Part shown: one piece after another, positions 1-14,400 of the stretch
Layout of the letters: every line of letters begins with the position of its first letter
Position numbering within the stretch: the first letter of the stretch is position 1
NCBI GenBank assembly: GCA_000226015.1
Contig: JH154132.1
Span: 279,053-343,052 of the forward strand
DNA: 64,000 nucleotides
Reading direction: 5' to 3'
Source: Mnemiopsis leidyi
Lineage: Eukaryota; Ctenophora; Tentaculata; Lobata; Bolinopsidae
Notes under the pieces: generated by a model
What the model was told of the DNA's origin: nothing
Databases searched by the model: none
The model's input: only the letters and a program-made list of their open reading frames with translations
Program-made: the position numbers and the translations under genes

Positions 1-82
<82 letters not shown>
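1..82. repeat. (TC)n microsatellite
   Basis: An uninterrupted run of TC dinucleotides occupies the left edge of the window and probably continues beyond it. It has no coding content. Confidence 0.97.
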
Positions 83-85
<3 letters not shown>

Positions 86-677
86 TAATTCTCTTTTTTC
101 TTTGTTTCAAATAATAATTCCCCCTTTGATTAAGAAGCATCACACGGACTTCAATAGAAATTTCCCGACATATTTCCAACCTCCTAATTCTTCATTTACC
201 CAAAGTTTAAACGAAGAAGTCCTACATCTAGATCGACCAGCAGACAATTTGAAATCTTAATATTAACATGCCGACAAGCAATTGCTCAGCAGAACTTTAT
301 AGAAGGCATAATTTCCAGTAATTCAAGGAATGTAACTTTGAAGCAGAAAGGCATAAGGACTCAAGGCGGGGTTACCTCTCTTTCTCTGCCCTTGTTGCAC
401 TCAAATCTAGACTAGTCCAGCGGTACTCAGCTAGACCTGGTCCCTGCAAGACGCACTACACTAGTACCCATACAAGTTCAGTGTGACTAGTCCAGGACTT
501 GATAATGTGATTTAATATCTTACTTTCACTGGTAGGAGCTGTCTGCATAGTCAGACTTGTTCTAAAGACTATAGTCACAGCTACAGAGCATGACATATGG
601 CTGGTGTCATAGTTTCAGTCAAATAGACTTAGACTTAAGTGTTACGTGTAGACACAATGAGGCTTGTAGATAAAGTA

Positions 678-892
678 TTAGGAACGGTATTCTTGGGGAA
701 GTGTCTCAAATTTTCGATACTTAAACACATCATTCCTCAAATTTTATGGGCCCTAGCTTAGTTCTCGGTAGTGAAATACTCTCAAATTGTCCTATGGATA
801 CAGATTGATCACCAAAAACAAAAGCAGGAGCCTTACATTTAGAAAAATGGGGTTTAAAATTTGAGACACCTCCCCACGAATACCGTTCCTAA
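678..892. mobile_element. MITE (family A), about 215 bp
   Basis: The two ends are inverted copies: TTAGGAACGGTATTC at 678 pairs with its complement ending at 892. The pairing continues inward for about 40 bp (the 'GTGTCTCAAATTTT' block at about 700 against its complement near 850-866). The interior has no ORF. TTA/TAA at the outer edges could be part of a short target-site duplication, but I cannot decide its exact length. The size, long terminal inverted repeats (TIRs) and lack of coding suggest a non-autonomous DNA transposon. Confidence 0.7.
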
Positions 893-904
893 TTAGAATA
901 CAGA

Positions 905-1082
905 TTATAAACTATGTTACAGGGTATACGATATACACTTATAGTATACACTATACAAGGTATACACTTACCAGAGTATACACTATCAGGGTATAATCTG
1001 GACAGGGTATACACTATATAGGGTATACACTATACAGGGTATACACTATACAGGGTATACACTATACAGTATACAGGGTATA
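905..1082. repeat. Minisatellite, GGGTATACACTATACA-type unit
   Basis: About ten imperfect copies of a roughly 17-bp unit rich in GTATAC/TATAC lie just downstream (minus strand sense) of the third Ly6-like exon. The right half is nearly perfect and the left half is degenerate. Confidence 0.85.
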
Positions 1083-1109
1083 AAAACTGACGGTTGAACG
1101 AAAACTCAC

Positions 1110-2480
1110 CAAAGAGGGATCACTTCTAAAGTTGTAGTTGTTACAAGCGTCACTCTGGCAAACTGCGGCTCTGCAGCGGCTGATGGCTCCAGGCTGAGCA
1201 CTATCTATCAGACCCCGACATATCAGACTACCCATGTCCGCTGAAGGGGAGATCGAGTTAAGATTGAACATATGTACTTTGTAGTATACTTTGTAGTATA
1301 TGGGCGCCGGGCGGCCGGGGATACAAATTGGCTCAACTACCTGAGACGCAGAGGGAGAGGAGGATCTCACTAGCCTGTCAGAGCGGAAATTTCTGACATT
1401 CTCAGTTTTTTATTTTAGAGTTAGATCGTTCAGACTTTTTTACAAACTTCACTCCTTGATTTATCATGGACGATCTGATACCTCACTATCGAAACATAGT
1501 ATGGGTACAGATTGTGATAATTCAAGCTCCATCGAAAATTCCAGATTCGCAAATACTTAAAGTATCAGGCCAGGATTGGTAGGTATCATTTAAAGCCAGA
1601 TATAAAGAGACTAAACAAACAAAAGACATTGAGATGAAGTATGAAGTTATGGTGAACTAACTCAATTGTCGAGAGTCCAGCTCGGCTAAGCACCGTTTCT
1701 CGGGTACACAGTAGTTTACTTCCGCCAAATTGTTACCGGCAACCTGGGCATAAAGAGAATCAGGGACAGAGTACGGTCAGAATCCGTGACAGAATCTGAC
1801 AATTATAATTAACATAGTCGGAACATAGACAGAAACATAGTCAGAAACAAAGCAAGGAACAAAGCAAGGAACAATGTCGGGAACAATGTCACCAAGAACA
1901 ATATGGTGGGTTATAAGACAGCGAATCTTCATTACCGGTTGGACTGGCAGTTGAAGGGATATTACTTGGGAGAAGAATAAGAAAAAATAAGGCGTACGTT
2001 ACTTTGATATTTGTCAAGGGATCAGATAAAAAATTACAATAAAGGTATTAAAAAGATAAGGCTGCTATGACAGGTTGGCTGGTTTTGATACAGCGCTTTG
2101 TTGCAATTTAAGCGGATTAGAGGCAAAAACCAAAGGATTTAATTTTAAAGAAGTGACTCACCACAGCTGAGATGCTTGCACAGTAACCTCTGCAGGTTAT
2201 GAGTTTGCTCACTCCGAACTTGTTCATATGGAAACACTCCAGCGCTGCGGAGGTTCGGGTTAAAATTGAATGGCGGAAGTAAATCTTTCAGCTAGGTTTA
2301 GTCTGAAATTAAGTGCGTTAAACAGAATTGCAATAATCGTGGTGTGTGTACTAGATTTGTGTAGATTTTACTACAAAAGTGATACCCAAAAGTAAAATTA
2401 ATCAAATTTAGTATAAACGGCATACCTGATACAGTATAGATTAGCTTGGACACTGCTAAGACGAGAGTTATCCAAATCAT
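1110..2480 (-). CDS. Ly6/uPAR-like secreted protein (partial)
   Basis: Three minus-strand exons can be read. Exon 1 (2480-2426) starts at ATG and encodes a hydrophobic signal peptide, MIWITLVLAVSKLIYTVS, ending in phase 1 before gtatgc. Exon 2 (2244-2162) follows cag and joins in phase (…VSA-LECFHMNKFG…), with a TCRGYC motif. Exon 3 (1240-1110) follows an excellent pyrimidine-rich acceptor, ends at gtgagt and carries IC, SRC, AVC and QSDACNN. A phase-1 intron after the signal peptide, a 'GYC' mid-domain and a final 'DxCN' are typical of three-finger Ly6/uPAR proteins, which are usually GPI-anchored at the cell surface. The strong exon 2 donor (gtgagt, phase 0) does not match exon 3, which needs phase 1. 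A weaker donor 4 bp further (A|gtcact) would keep frame, or a small exon is missing. Seven cysteines are visible against the usual eight to ten, and no GPI tail was found, so the gene may run past the window edge. Confidence 0.55.
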
Positions 2481-5400
2481 TCTGAAATCTGAGCAAAATG
2501 GTCAACACAAAATAAACAACGCTTAGCGAATTTTAAAAAGTTAAACGAAAATCAAATCACCAAAATTCGGCCGAAATAACCGAAGTTAAAAATTCATTCC
2601 AAAGAGGCTAAATTCTATTTGCGAGGCCTGGAATTGCATTGAAGTATAGGTATTTTGAATTTTGAATTACAGCGCAAACCAAGAACCTCAAAATTAAGAT
2701 CTGTCGCCACAAAAACAGGACTGAATTAGGGAGTAAGGACGGGGAACAATGAGATGATAATCGTAACAAGTCACCGAGACTGAAATGATAACGACATACT
2801 AGAAGACTCCCCAATCAGGTTTTAAGACAGAAATAATATTTAGCTCGATTTAAAATATGGAAATATATTAAAACTATATGCAGAGAGGCCCGTAACATCA
2901 GACTGAATGTAGGAGACACTGCCCAGCCAGCCCCGGTCATTGCAGTTGAACAATGATACTGTAAACACAGATCATGTTCTGAGAAAATGATCCCTCGAAA
3001 TGTTGCATTTAGTAGTAGGGGTTCGCAGTTTTCTTGACAAGTGCATGAAATCATTGATCTGTACCAATACATGTCCGGCCACGAGGATTGATTAGAGTTT
3101 AGTAGGATTTACAGACTTCAAAGAAGCGAAGAAAAAGGGGGAACAATTTGAGACAGGAGGAAAGAAGAGTGGAAGTGTGGAGGTAAATGACTTCCGATAC
3201 GCCAGTACCCGATATTGTGTTGGGAACAATGCACGAGTTGGGGTAAAGTTTGGGTGATAGTGGGGCGAAAATTTAAGGTCAGACGCGTTGTGATAGGGAC
3301 GAAAGGATATCAAGCAGTATATAAACGATTGATAATTCACAAATTTGTCAGAAGGAAGGAATGAATTAATGGAGTCTGATACGAATAGGGTACAGCGCTA
3401 TTTGAGAGAGATCTATGTGTGACACTATGATTATAGCCAGACATATCACTGATAAAACTACGTCATATGTCAATGCAAAAAACTTTACGGTGGGAATAAA
3501 CATTTCTCCGGAAAACCGCAGGGTCAAGTTCTCTCTGATGATCCAAGGTGATCATCGGCGGACCGCCACGTCGTCTCAAAGGGTCGGTGGACCAATGAGG
3601 GATGGATAAAACGACACGTGACCACATACCGGCCAATGACTGGCGTGGGGCGATTTACCCTCTGTAATTTGAAATTAATTTTAGTGATAACGTTCAAAAT
3701 CCTGTCAGCTCTTAGCACCGCAATCGTTAAAGAAAAGGCCCGTTAAAGTGTGAAAATGAGTGAAACTTAGGAGAATCCTTAGTTGGACAGGTGGAAAACA
3801 TGAAGCAGGTATGGCTCATTAAACTTTCATCGATCTGTCAATAGACAAAGGGTAAAGTTCATAGTCTCATGTTTATTGAATCAGTGGTTTTGAAGATTGG
3901 ATTAATTTAAGAGGGATCAAATTAAACTGTGATAAAAGTGTGTTAGCCAGAAAATCGACGCTCGGGTAGGGCGGGGAAAATTTGTTAAATGCAATGAACC
4001 TTAAGTTGCCAAGCAACATATGCGCCATGAACTTCAAGCTAACGATACGTGAAGGACGGCCCGAGCTTGAAATTACTCTTAATGTTGACAAATAAGCGTA
4101 AAGAAACGAATTTTAACAGAGCAACCCGAAAGCGCTCCTTGATGGGGAAGTCAAATGTTTAAAAATCCAAGTTCTATCGTGCGTGATTTATATCAAGTTT
4201 TTTTTGTTTTTTGACAAGGTGTTCCGCTAGTGGAGGTGAAAAGTCTCGGACAAACACTGCCTGTCTGTACCCAGTGTGCAGCCACAGATCGAGGGAAGAG
4301 AAAAACCGCAACCTGGCGATGATTAAACTTGCAATGATAATGGGCGATAACTTACGATTACAGGTAAAAGCCATACATGGAGCTCCGAGGGAGTGAAAAT
4401 TAAAATGGCGCTGTCTAAAAACCGCTAGACGAAAACACAACTCCAAATTGATTTTCATCTCCCTTCAAAACGATCTTGGAAAACCGCGTCACTGGTGTGA
4501 TCGACAGCTGCGGACACATTGTGTCCGATTCTACACTTGAAGGCACGAATCCTGACAAATATTACGATTTCGGAAGATTAAAACCCACAGGTTAAGGTAT
4601 ACAGCCCTATATATAGCACGTATAATAATTGTCTAAACCAGTATAATAACAGCAACAATATAAACACGGAGAGAAAGAAAACCGACTGAGGTCTAAAGAA
4701 GTGTTACTCGTGCTATAGAGACAGAATGACGGGGGCCAGACAAGGGGAGAGAAAAAGAGAGAGAGAGAGGGGAGAAATAGAGGGACAGATAGAGAAAGAG
4801 ATGGGCACAACTAGGACGAGAAAGAGAGGAGATGATACAGGAGAATTGAGGGGACGACATGCCCGCTCGCTATCTTCTCTCTTTCTCTCTATCGCTACAG
4901 GAAATTCGACGTTTAGAGAGCTTCACCGTGATGAAAGAGAAACATCTAAACCTGTCGAGTCAAAAATGTGTGTGACTTAACGCTACATGAGGGGGAGAGA
5001 AGGTCAAGAAGTCTATCTGATCTGGGTTAATTACCGGACCATCTCACGGAAAACATCGCCTCGTTTCCCGGGTTTTAGGGACCACACCGACAAGGATCTT
5101 TGAGATGCTGTTTTGGGAGGTCCTTTTATCGGTGCAGAGAATGGGCGACCCGATAATTTCTGTTTAGGATATAATGCCGGAATATGCAATAAACAATAAA
5201 CATTGATTACTGCATTTCAACGGTTTATTCTCCGAACAGGACATCACGTCACGCCGATGATTGAATTATCTGGACCGGGCTCGGAATTATGGCGGGATTT
5301 CGATTGATAAAGAATTCTGATTTGAAACTTGTTACTGCCCTTCATACTACTAGTCATGATCAGGGACTTTAATACCTCTCGGAAAAAAATTGATGTTTTG

Positions 5401-8400
5401 TAAACGTGAGCGACTTCGGGAAGACACTTAAGCTGTAAGATAAGTTACAGTGGTTCTTTAAACTTAAAGACAGCACAGCGATTCGCAAACGTTCACAGTA
5501 GAGCTTCACTGGGAGGAAAAAATATCAAATATTAAGTATCACGCATTAAAGGAGAATCAATAAACATTATTTCTAATTGCTGGACGGGAATCACGATTTT
5601 AAAACTCTTCTCATGCCGACAAGTAATTTAACAGAAACACAAACACGGAACAAAGGCATCGCCAGATATGCAAGTCATGTAAGTGTGTTTACTACAGTCC
5701 CGGGAATGAGCTTATTATCTGACTCTTAGGTACAAAATTTACCACTTAAGAAAACGACCCTGATGCAGAATAAAAGATGTAGTTGAAAAGGCATTCCACG
5801 GCCCTGTTTACTAAAACAAAAGTTCGAAACACAAAAACAAACTATCAGAGCACTTCTCTAAATCATAGTCACGAAATAAGACCAACGTTAGAGATACGAT
5901 CGTAGGCACCACCAAGTCCTTGAGCTCACAGGGCGAGATACGAGATATCATTATCAGAAGCATTACCAATTACAGCTCAGTTGATGAGATATACATCTTG
6001 AATACCAATCGCGTGCTAAATTACAGCAGCATGAACAAGTCAAACTCACAACAGCACTGTCAAGATAGCAATCAAGGACCAAGATTAGAGGGGGACTGAA
6101 CAACAAAAGAGAGAAAAGGAGGTGGAGAAGATAGTGGAATGGTCGGCAGGTTGCCGGGCCACCTCACTGATCAGCCAACAGATAGCTACCCTCGTATACA
6201 GCGAATTAGCGAGGATGATCGTGTAACTTGGTAGGCTTCATCCTTCCCAACTAGCCTGTCAACTGCATGATCTCTCTACTTTTTACACGAAATCCCTCGT
6301 GTCGTCCAATCGAGGGTCAGCTGAGCTATCACGTGCTTGATAGTTGACCAATGGGAAGAGGAGAGGTCACGCGGCAACGAGGAGAGGCAATTCTATGGTA
6401 TTTTTTGGTTAGAGGTAGGCAGAAACACTGTACAACTCATGGGATTCAGTTAACTGAGCTCGATTATTTCGAAAAATTACCGCCTCGCGACGAGAATGCT
6501 CCATTATCTATAAGACTATTGGTACGACCATCGGAAATCTATTGAAACCGGACCAAAACAAGCATGTTCAGAGCAAAATCTGCTGACTGAATGCCAGTAA
6601 ATTCCGGCACGATATCCGGGATCCAGACGATGGTAGTGCTGATTTTGTACTGTTTCTCTGAAGAAGGATCTCACGTGGGGAATCACATGACAGGACTTAA
6701 GATCACGTGACGGCACCCCGAGAGACTCGTGACCCCGTTTTTTGCGCTCGGCATTAATCAGCTCATCTGGCTTCGTGTCACGGAGATTCAAATGCAGCTG
6801 TACAACTTTAGACACCGGTCCCATTTTGAAATGAGAGGTCATACGACTTCTGACAAAAATCAAACACCTAAAAGGTCATCACACCTTGTCGATATCAAAT
6901 ATAATTTCGCTGAGTTTCTAAAAATAGGGATACCTGAGAGAAGAAGGAGCGGGAAGACGATGTGGCAGATCCTACAGTGTAAAACCTCTCCTGGTCCTCC
7001 TGTCAAAACCTCGACCCTGGAACCCTTGCACTGACTCACTCCTGTAAAACAATCAAGGTATTAGCGGTCATCCCCCACTTACGTGATATAAGTCGCTAAA
7101 TTTTCGGTGAGAAAAACAGCTTGACATTGGCGAAAAAGGAAGAACCAATGTGTTGAATTCTTCGAGCAGTTCATGATTAAAGCAGCCATCTTAATCTAGT
7201 ACTACTGGCTGAATTTGTGGACGGCACAGGACACAGGTAAATGCTAAACAAGTAATATAACTCACTTCTTGAATTTGGATATAATTGGATTATCAATACA
7301 ATTTAGAATGGGAGTAAATGCGATAAACTGTACAAAGATTCGTCCCTGGCACTTTACTGATTAAGCTAGCTGGCAGGATTAAAGAAATTATTCAATTAAG
7401 TAATTAGATAAGACTCATTGAATAACAACACGTCACGGCCTCGTAAGCAAAATATAGTCAAATAAGTGCATTTCCTTCAGAAAAAGTGGTCCAAATTTTG
7501 ATGATTAGGACCGTTTTCCATGCAATAAGGCGCTCCTGATAAGGGACATTATTCAGAGAGCAGATTTTAGTTTTAACAAAGAAAGCAGCAGAACTGGATA
7601 TTTATTATTCAAGCAATATTGCATACGAGGTCTTGACAAAAATTATCTTGGCTAATACCGACAAACTTTAAAATATCGTCGTATTAATAAAACTGTCTTA
7701 GACTTCATCACGCTAATTCTATAAACTAAAATAAGAAATTTCTAATGATAAAATGGAACAACGAAAGTTAATAACCTGAGGTATAGTAGTAAAAACTCAA
7801 AAGAAACTTATCGTCTGATGCATGACACATACTTAAACTACTTAATCCTGTCTAACACTAAAAGATGGAAACCACCAAAAATCCGAATAAAGGGTGAACC
7901 AAGCGCCGACAGCAGAAGCTAGTCTAGCTATGAGGCATGGATTGTAGGGTTTCTATAAACGACATGCCTGACTGTCGTCCAAAGTGACAAAATAGCTGAC
8001 ATAGCAAGCTCGCACAAGCTGTGTCGAGGTGGAGGAGAACGGTTATCGTGGAGGGATAAAAGTAAGAGAGCAGGCAGAGAGGACAATGGGTCTTGAGATG
8101 GGGTGGATTTCGGAGAATTGGACTGATGGAGGGAGACCTTAGAGGACGGGTGGAAACACAGCAGGGTTAAGCTAAATATGTCGTGTCCGGATGGGTCGGA
8201 TCTATAACTGGAAAGTGCGAAGTATGTCGCATGATAAGGTGGAACGAACAGGTTACGTTAACGTAAAGTCTATTTTAACAAGCCGTGCTGCACGAGTTTA
8301 AAACTCATTTGTACGGCAGAATACTTGGGATTATCTTGATTACTATTATTATCATCAAAAGTTTAAATTTTAACAGCGATCGCTTCTATGGTTTCGTTTA

Positions 8401-8485
8401 TCGCTGAACTTAAATTCGACTAAAGTCACATCTCAAATCCAGAACAAGGTCGGATGGCAGTCTGTGAATATTTTGTCAGAACTTG
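2481..8485. other. Intergenic, no convincing gene
   Basis: I see no exon chain here. One minus-strand open stretch near 2815-3072 is cysteine-rich (CTCQENC, DLCLQYHC), ends in a hydrophobic segment (SLMLRASLHIVLIYFHI) and could be the last exon of a second Ly6-like or GPI-anchored protein, but its splice phase fits poorly. A purine-rich GAGA tract lies at 4737-4805. The segment 6660-6735 holds several CACGTG/CACATG-type words. The remainder is unremarkable AT-rich sequence. Confidence 0.5.
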
Positions 8486-11400
8486 TCAGGAATGATACCC
8501 CAAATCGTCCAAAATGCTTCCGGACACCGCTCTGGCTCCATCCTGTGACGACATCGTAGCCTCACGTGACGTCATGGGCTCTCGTTGGTTGGACAGACCG
8601 CGGGAGTCTCCCGAGAGAGAGTGGTTGCTGTGTTCAGCGACCAAGCTGTTGAGTGTTGACATAGCTTCTCCTTCCTGTGAGAAAAAAAGCTTGTACTTGA
8701 TCTAGTTTATAGATATGATAGTACTGGTCAAGTTTACAGTAGCAGTACAGTTTCACACATCAATACACTGACGGGTGTGCTACATCAGGGTTGACCTTCC
8801 TCGTTATACGATTTCACGAGTGTTATGACTCGTGATTCGTGGCTATCATAGCCAGACGTTGAAGACTAGGGTATCACTAAAAAAAACAAAACTATTAAGT
8901 CCTTGCTTGATGAGAACGAAGCCGATATCTGAACGGACAAGATTTCCACTGACTACCAATTCCGAAAATTCATGAATAGCGCCGGTAATTGGTAGAGCAC
9001 TCATCTTGACATGTCGGTCCATTAATTTACTGAATTGACTGACAGTGGAAATCGTGTCCTTGCAAATATCTGCCCCGTACACATCACGTAGCTTGGTTGA
9101 TCGTTCGGCCCATCCACAACATAACACACCCGTTACCAATCAGTGCACACCTCTGAGAGTCGAGCTTGCTCGAATTGATGACCTGAAAATGGTCCCCTCC
9201 CCACTTGAAACCACATTCAAAATCCTTGCTCTTTATTACTTGCTAAAATTTATGATCAAATAACCATTAACTATCAAATAGACAACTTTGGCTATTTCGA
9301 ATCGCATGCTGTAGGTAGAAAGTAGAAACTGACATTGCCAGGATTTCACCAAATACCTAAGATAACCCCACATATACACGCTAAGTAGCGAAGCTTATCT
9401 TCATGTCTACCGCATAGGAAATGAGTCTATATTATCATGGAAAGTGCAACAATCGATGATTCAATATGGGATTAATAGAATCGAGTTAAACTATACATTT
9501 TTGCCCTTTTGACTGAAGTAATCTCAACGGCATGCCTTTTTCCCCGATAGCTGACTATACCGGATCTATACACAGGATTGGTCAGCTACAAACCACAGGA
9601 TTGGTCGGGTATTTAAAACTCCATTTATACCAAAAATACAAGTAATGATACACTGTTAACGATTAAAAAGTCCAACTATTTATACTCACCGTCCCGGTTG
9701 ATGTCCAGGGAGTAATTTCAGCTGAATCGTAACCCTGCAAAAACACGATTTATCAGTTTATTATCAGTTTAACGGAGAGCCAATGGGACGACACTGCTAG
9801 GGATGCAGGGAAAACTCGAGGTCGCAGATTCATCGTGATATGACAGGACTGGCGTTAGACACAGGTACAGATTTACTTCCAACATTGCAGCACGTATTTG
9901 TGGGAATACTGAAGTAAACAAACTAGGTTTTCGTGTTATCGTCAGCATTCTAATAGGCAACGAGAATCCAGATACAACCAATTATTTTCTGACGTCTCTT
10001 TAGTAGGACTCTTTCTGACGACTGTCATGTGATAAAAATCACATGAGCAAACGAAAACGGTCTGCCCTCGATTTGTACAAGAGCATTTTGATTAAGGAAT
10101 TGTATCCTAGATTCAAATTCAAAATACTCAATATCTATATCAAATAAATTTGCTCAACACTTTTTATTCTATATGTATTAAGATTTTTTTGCTACCTTGC
10201 ATTTACTTGTACTCCACACTTGTACACCAAAGTTTTGACTCTAAATTTGTACTCTACATTGTAGTTCTCTAAATGTGTACTCTAGATTTGTACTCACACT
10301 TGTACTTTTTAGTAGCTACTCTATGTTCTTATATTACATTTGTATTCTATAGTTGTTATTCTATAGTTGTTACTCTAAATGTGTACTCTAAATTTGTACT
10401 CTAAATGTGTACTCTAAATTTGTACTCTAAAATGTACCTTAAAATTGTACTCTACATTTGCTCCGCTCCACCGTGACGGGAATGTCTGTAACAAAACTCC
10501 CTCCCAACTTCTACCTAGTTACAGAGCTACAATCCGAGAGATAAGCCAAGTTACCGGCGGCTTCCCCCCGGCTTGCTCTCTCGACATACAGCACGCGTTA
10601 CAAAATAGACACGGCCACAGACAGACGAGCAGTGTGGTAAGGATGTAGTGATAATATGGGGGTGTACTCGCTTAATCTTGCCCTTCATCGCTGACTAGTC
10701 GGAAAGTCAAGAAAGATAGGGGAGAGGGGAGGGTGATGATGAGCGGAGACACAGAATTTGGAAGTGTTTCGGAAGTTTTTAAAGAAGGTTACTGCATGAT
10801 GGACAATGACAATTGGACATAGAACATGAAACATCCTGGGACTAATTTGAAAATCAGTTAGTTGTGCATAATTTTGTAGTCTTTAGTAAATTCACTCACA
10901 TTGCAATGTGTGTAAGACATCAAGTCGTTAAACTGACGATCGCAAAACTCCTGGTTTTTATAGACGTGCTGAAATTATTAGGACTAAGCTTTACATGACG
11001 TTGTATAATTATATCGGTATATTCTGATTGAACTTACTAATCAAGAATCTGGCAGAATTTAGAAATTAGGTCATTTCTACAAATTAGGCAATAGTCCACC
11101 GACTCATATAATAGACTTTGGATTTTCTGACCATATAAGGAAGGTAATTCATGAAAGAGTTAGAACAAGAAATCGTAAAGATTCGTAAATCGAACTCCGA
11201 CCATCAAACCTGTTTGCTAAGACCCATGTCCGGCACTAGCGAACTTAAATCAACTCCTCCTCCCTCGGTAATAGTGACCGCCATGGCTCCACTGCCACCG
11301 CTATTGCCGGCGGTCGTCGCCGTCAGCGTTCCTGATGCATAGCGAGATATCGACGTGGTGGATATGTCGGCGTCGCAAAATGGCGCAGCTTTAACTTGCG

Positions 11401-14400
11401 CCGAACACCCTGAAAATGGAAGTATTGTTATAATTTAATATTTAATATTTTTCCCTCAAACTTATCGACCAAATCGTGGGTTACTGTCACATAAAGCTAC
11501 ACACTGATCTACACACTGATGTTACCACTTTCCTACACACTTCCCAACACGGATTCAGAGTGTTTTGAAATTTCAAATTACCCATTTTTAAGAAAACGCA
11601 GTACTTTTGCATGCTGAAACACCACTGATTACCATCTACTTTAACTACCGCGACGTATAATTCGATTAAAATTTGCTCAATCCTTGCTTGATGTGGTCCA
11701 ATAAAATCTTATCATCACAATTTACAGCAGCCGATTTGTCATTATCACTTTCGTCTACAGCAATGCAAGATAATTTTAGGCTAACCTAAACATATAAATT
11801 GACGTTGGGAATAAATAGCCGCACACACGCCGTCTCTGATTGACAAACCTTAGGTTAGACATCACCTACGGACATTAGAACGATGATTTTCTAATGACCT
11901 TCCAACGTCTGCTAGAACTTAGAGCCGTGCGTTGGGTTCGTTGGAGATGTAAATACTGATGGTAAATACCGATCCTAATATTTGTTAAGTCGTACTAAAG
12001 CTAAAATTGGTAGCCCAAAATTGGTAGTCGCAGTCTTAGCTTTATCGCCGACGTGCGACCATAACAAGAAATTTCGCAGAATTTTAATAAAACGCTTCTC
12101 TATCAATTTAGAGAAGAAAGAAATATAAAGAGATGTCTTTAGTATGTACTACTGCATTTCATTTTGGAATTTTTATGTCGGGAACACCTGCAGTAGACGT
12201 TAAACAACTTAGTATCATGTTCTAGGATAGAGAACACGCTACACCTAAGTTTATAACACAGAATATCATCTCTGCAAAGTTTAATTACACATTCGCACTT
12301 GACTCTCTAAAAATCTCTAGTTCCACAAATGATGATACACAGCTCTCGCAACAGCGCTGTTAGTCGGTAACCAATGACAGGTCTTATACTCATAGCGATA
12401 ATAAATCTTGGGGGTGTTAAATAACAGCTACACAATATGCAAATACGATAAACTTACACTCTATAAATAAACATGAAAAGTGTTTTACTGTCAATTAGAA
12501 ATCTGACCTATGTCTCGAGGTACGACTAGTTGGGTTGAATTTACGTTTAAGGTTGGCTTTGGCAACAAAACCCGTTGGATCTGAAGGAGGAGGAAGCGTG
12601 AATTCCTGGAATTCCAAGATTTAAATAAAATCTTCGGCGCACAAGAATTCAAGTTATTTAAACAAGCAGTGTGGGGACATCACGTGCAGCTAAAAATACC
12701 CACGGTTTGTTTTCTTTTGGTTTTGGGCCTGTTAGGAAGGCTGAAGGAGGAACTCGGAGGTGTTTTTGGTTGTGAGTTGGGGCTTGGCACCGGGGCAGCG
12801 GGGACTATGAACCCGCCAAGTTTTGTAGGCTGGGGCAGGATCAGGCGGTCTTTTCCAACTTGCACAGCAACCGATACCATCTGAGAAAACATAAGAAGTT
12901 ATTGATGATTGCACATTAAAATTTGTCGTGACACTTTTTTGAATTAATTCGAGTGTCAGTCACTAATCACTTGTATGTCAAGATTAGAAGATGATACCTA
13001 ACTAAAACATAATTTTCCATCGCAAATCCCAGGGCTTCCTACTTCTTAGAGATACATCCACAATCAAGTATAATTAACAACTAAGCCCACCCAAAATTTC
13101 TAAGTCACGCAGCAATTATTCGGACATCCCTAGGATGAGACAGGCACAAACTTTGAAGAGCGATCCGGCAAGGCTTGAGTTGGACATCGAGCCAGTCTCT
13201 ACTCTCCACAGCGCTAGATAATCCTTACTCTAATTTATTCCTTCCCGTCAAAATGCGCCCTGGATCTCATCAGAAGAGGTAGCCTACAAAAATTTGATTT
13301 TCTTGTCGACGTTGCGAGGCATCTCTCAAATCCAGGGCAATGAAGTTCCTTCTCAAGGCACAAAATTTAATGTCTTCCCACACTTTTGGAGTATCATAAT
13401 TGATCCTTTATCCTAAGATTATTGGCATATTTCTGAATTTATGAAGAACGAAGGGATATTCGAAGCTAAGGAAATGATTTTTAGAGCAAACAATATGTCT
13501 GTGACTGACTGAAAGAAGATTCTGTTGGCAAATTTTCCGACAGACAGAGAATCCTTACAGGACCAGAAGTACAAGCCAAGACGTTGGGTTTACAGCTCAA
13601 CATTCAGTGACATTCCGCACAATTTGCATCGCTTCGGAATGCAAAAAACCGTATCTAAAATCGCGTAAAAATGTGTAAAGATGAAAGTTTTTTGGGCTGC
13701 GACAGTAGGTTGATAAATGTTCACGTTTTACAAGATTTGTGACGGTTTCTTCTCGATTAACATGCCAAGTCAACGGCACTAATTGTCTGAATAATACAAT
13801 GCTCTGTCGCGGTGTTGCAACAAGAAAGGATACAGAAAAATCACGTACGAATTTAGATATCTTACAAGCAGGGACTTGCTCCCGCCCTGCATTTACCAAA
13901 ATATTTCCGTCCGTATTTTAGACATTTCGGAGAGTACTGATAGCTCATAGTTGAAGAGGAAATAATCCTTACAAGGTTGTAGGCAGTTATTAAGTCATCG
14001 TCACAGAAGTCAGATCATAGGAGCTGTGAGTACGGGGTCCCCCTTTTGAACCCAGAAATTTGTGTCATTCACCAAACTTCTGACACAAAAGTCAACCTGG
14101 AGGCGCTACTACAATTTCCTTGAGTCTAACAAGTTAGAGCTGGTCAGCGTATCATGTTTAAAGTTTGAAGATACAATAATTTAACTTAAGATCTGTTACC
14201 TGTGGCACAGGGACATCTGACTTCTGGGATTCAGTTTGGGTGTCCACAGATTTACAGTTGGGTAGCACAGTCGTCCACTTATCCATGTTCAACGCGATGA
14301 ACAGGTCTTTAAACTTTCCCTGTAATGAGATATTGCAATTCACGGAATTCAAAATTTAGTCCGTGGCGACCTCGAATCCATGAGAAGTCGGAAGCCATGT

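Noticed and set aside
900-1085. CRISPR-like array
   Set aside because: Units are contiguous without unique spacers and the genome is animal; it is a minisatellite.
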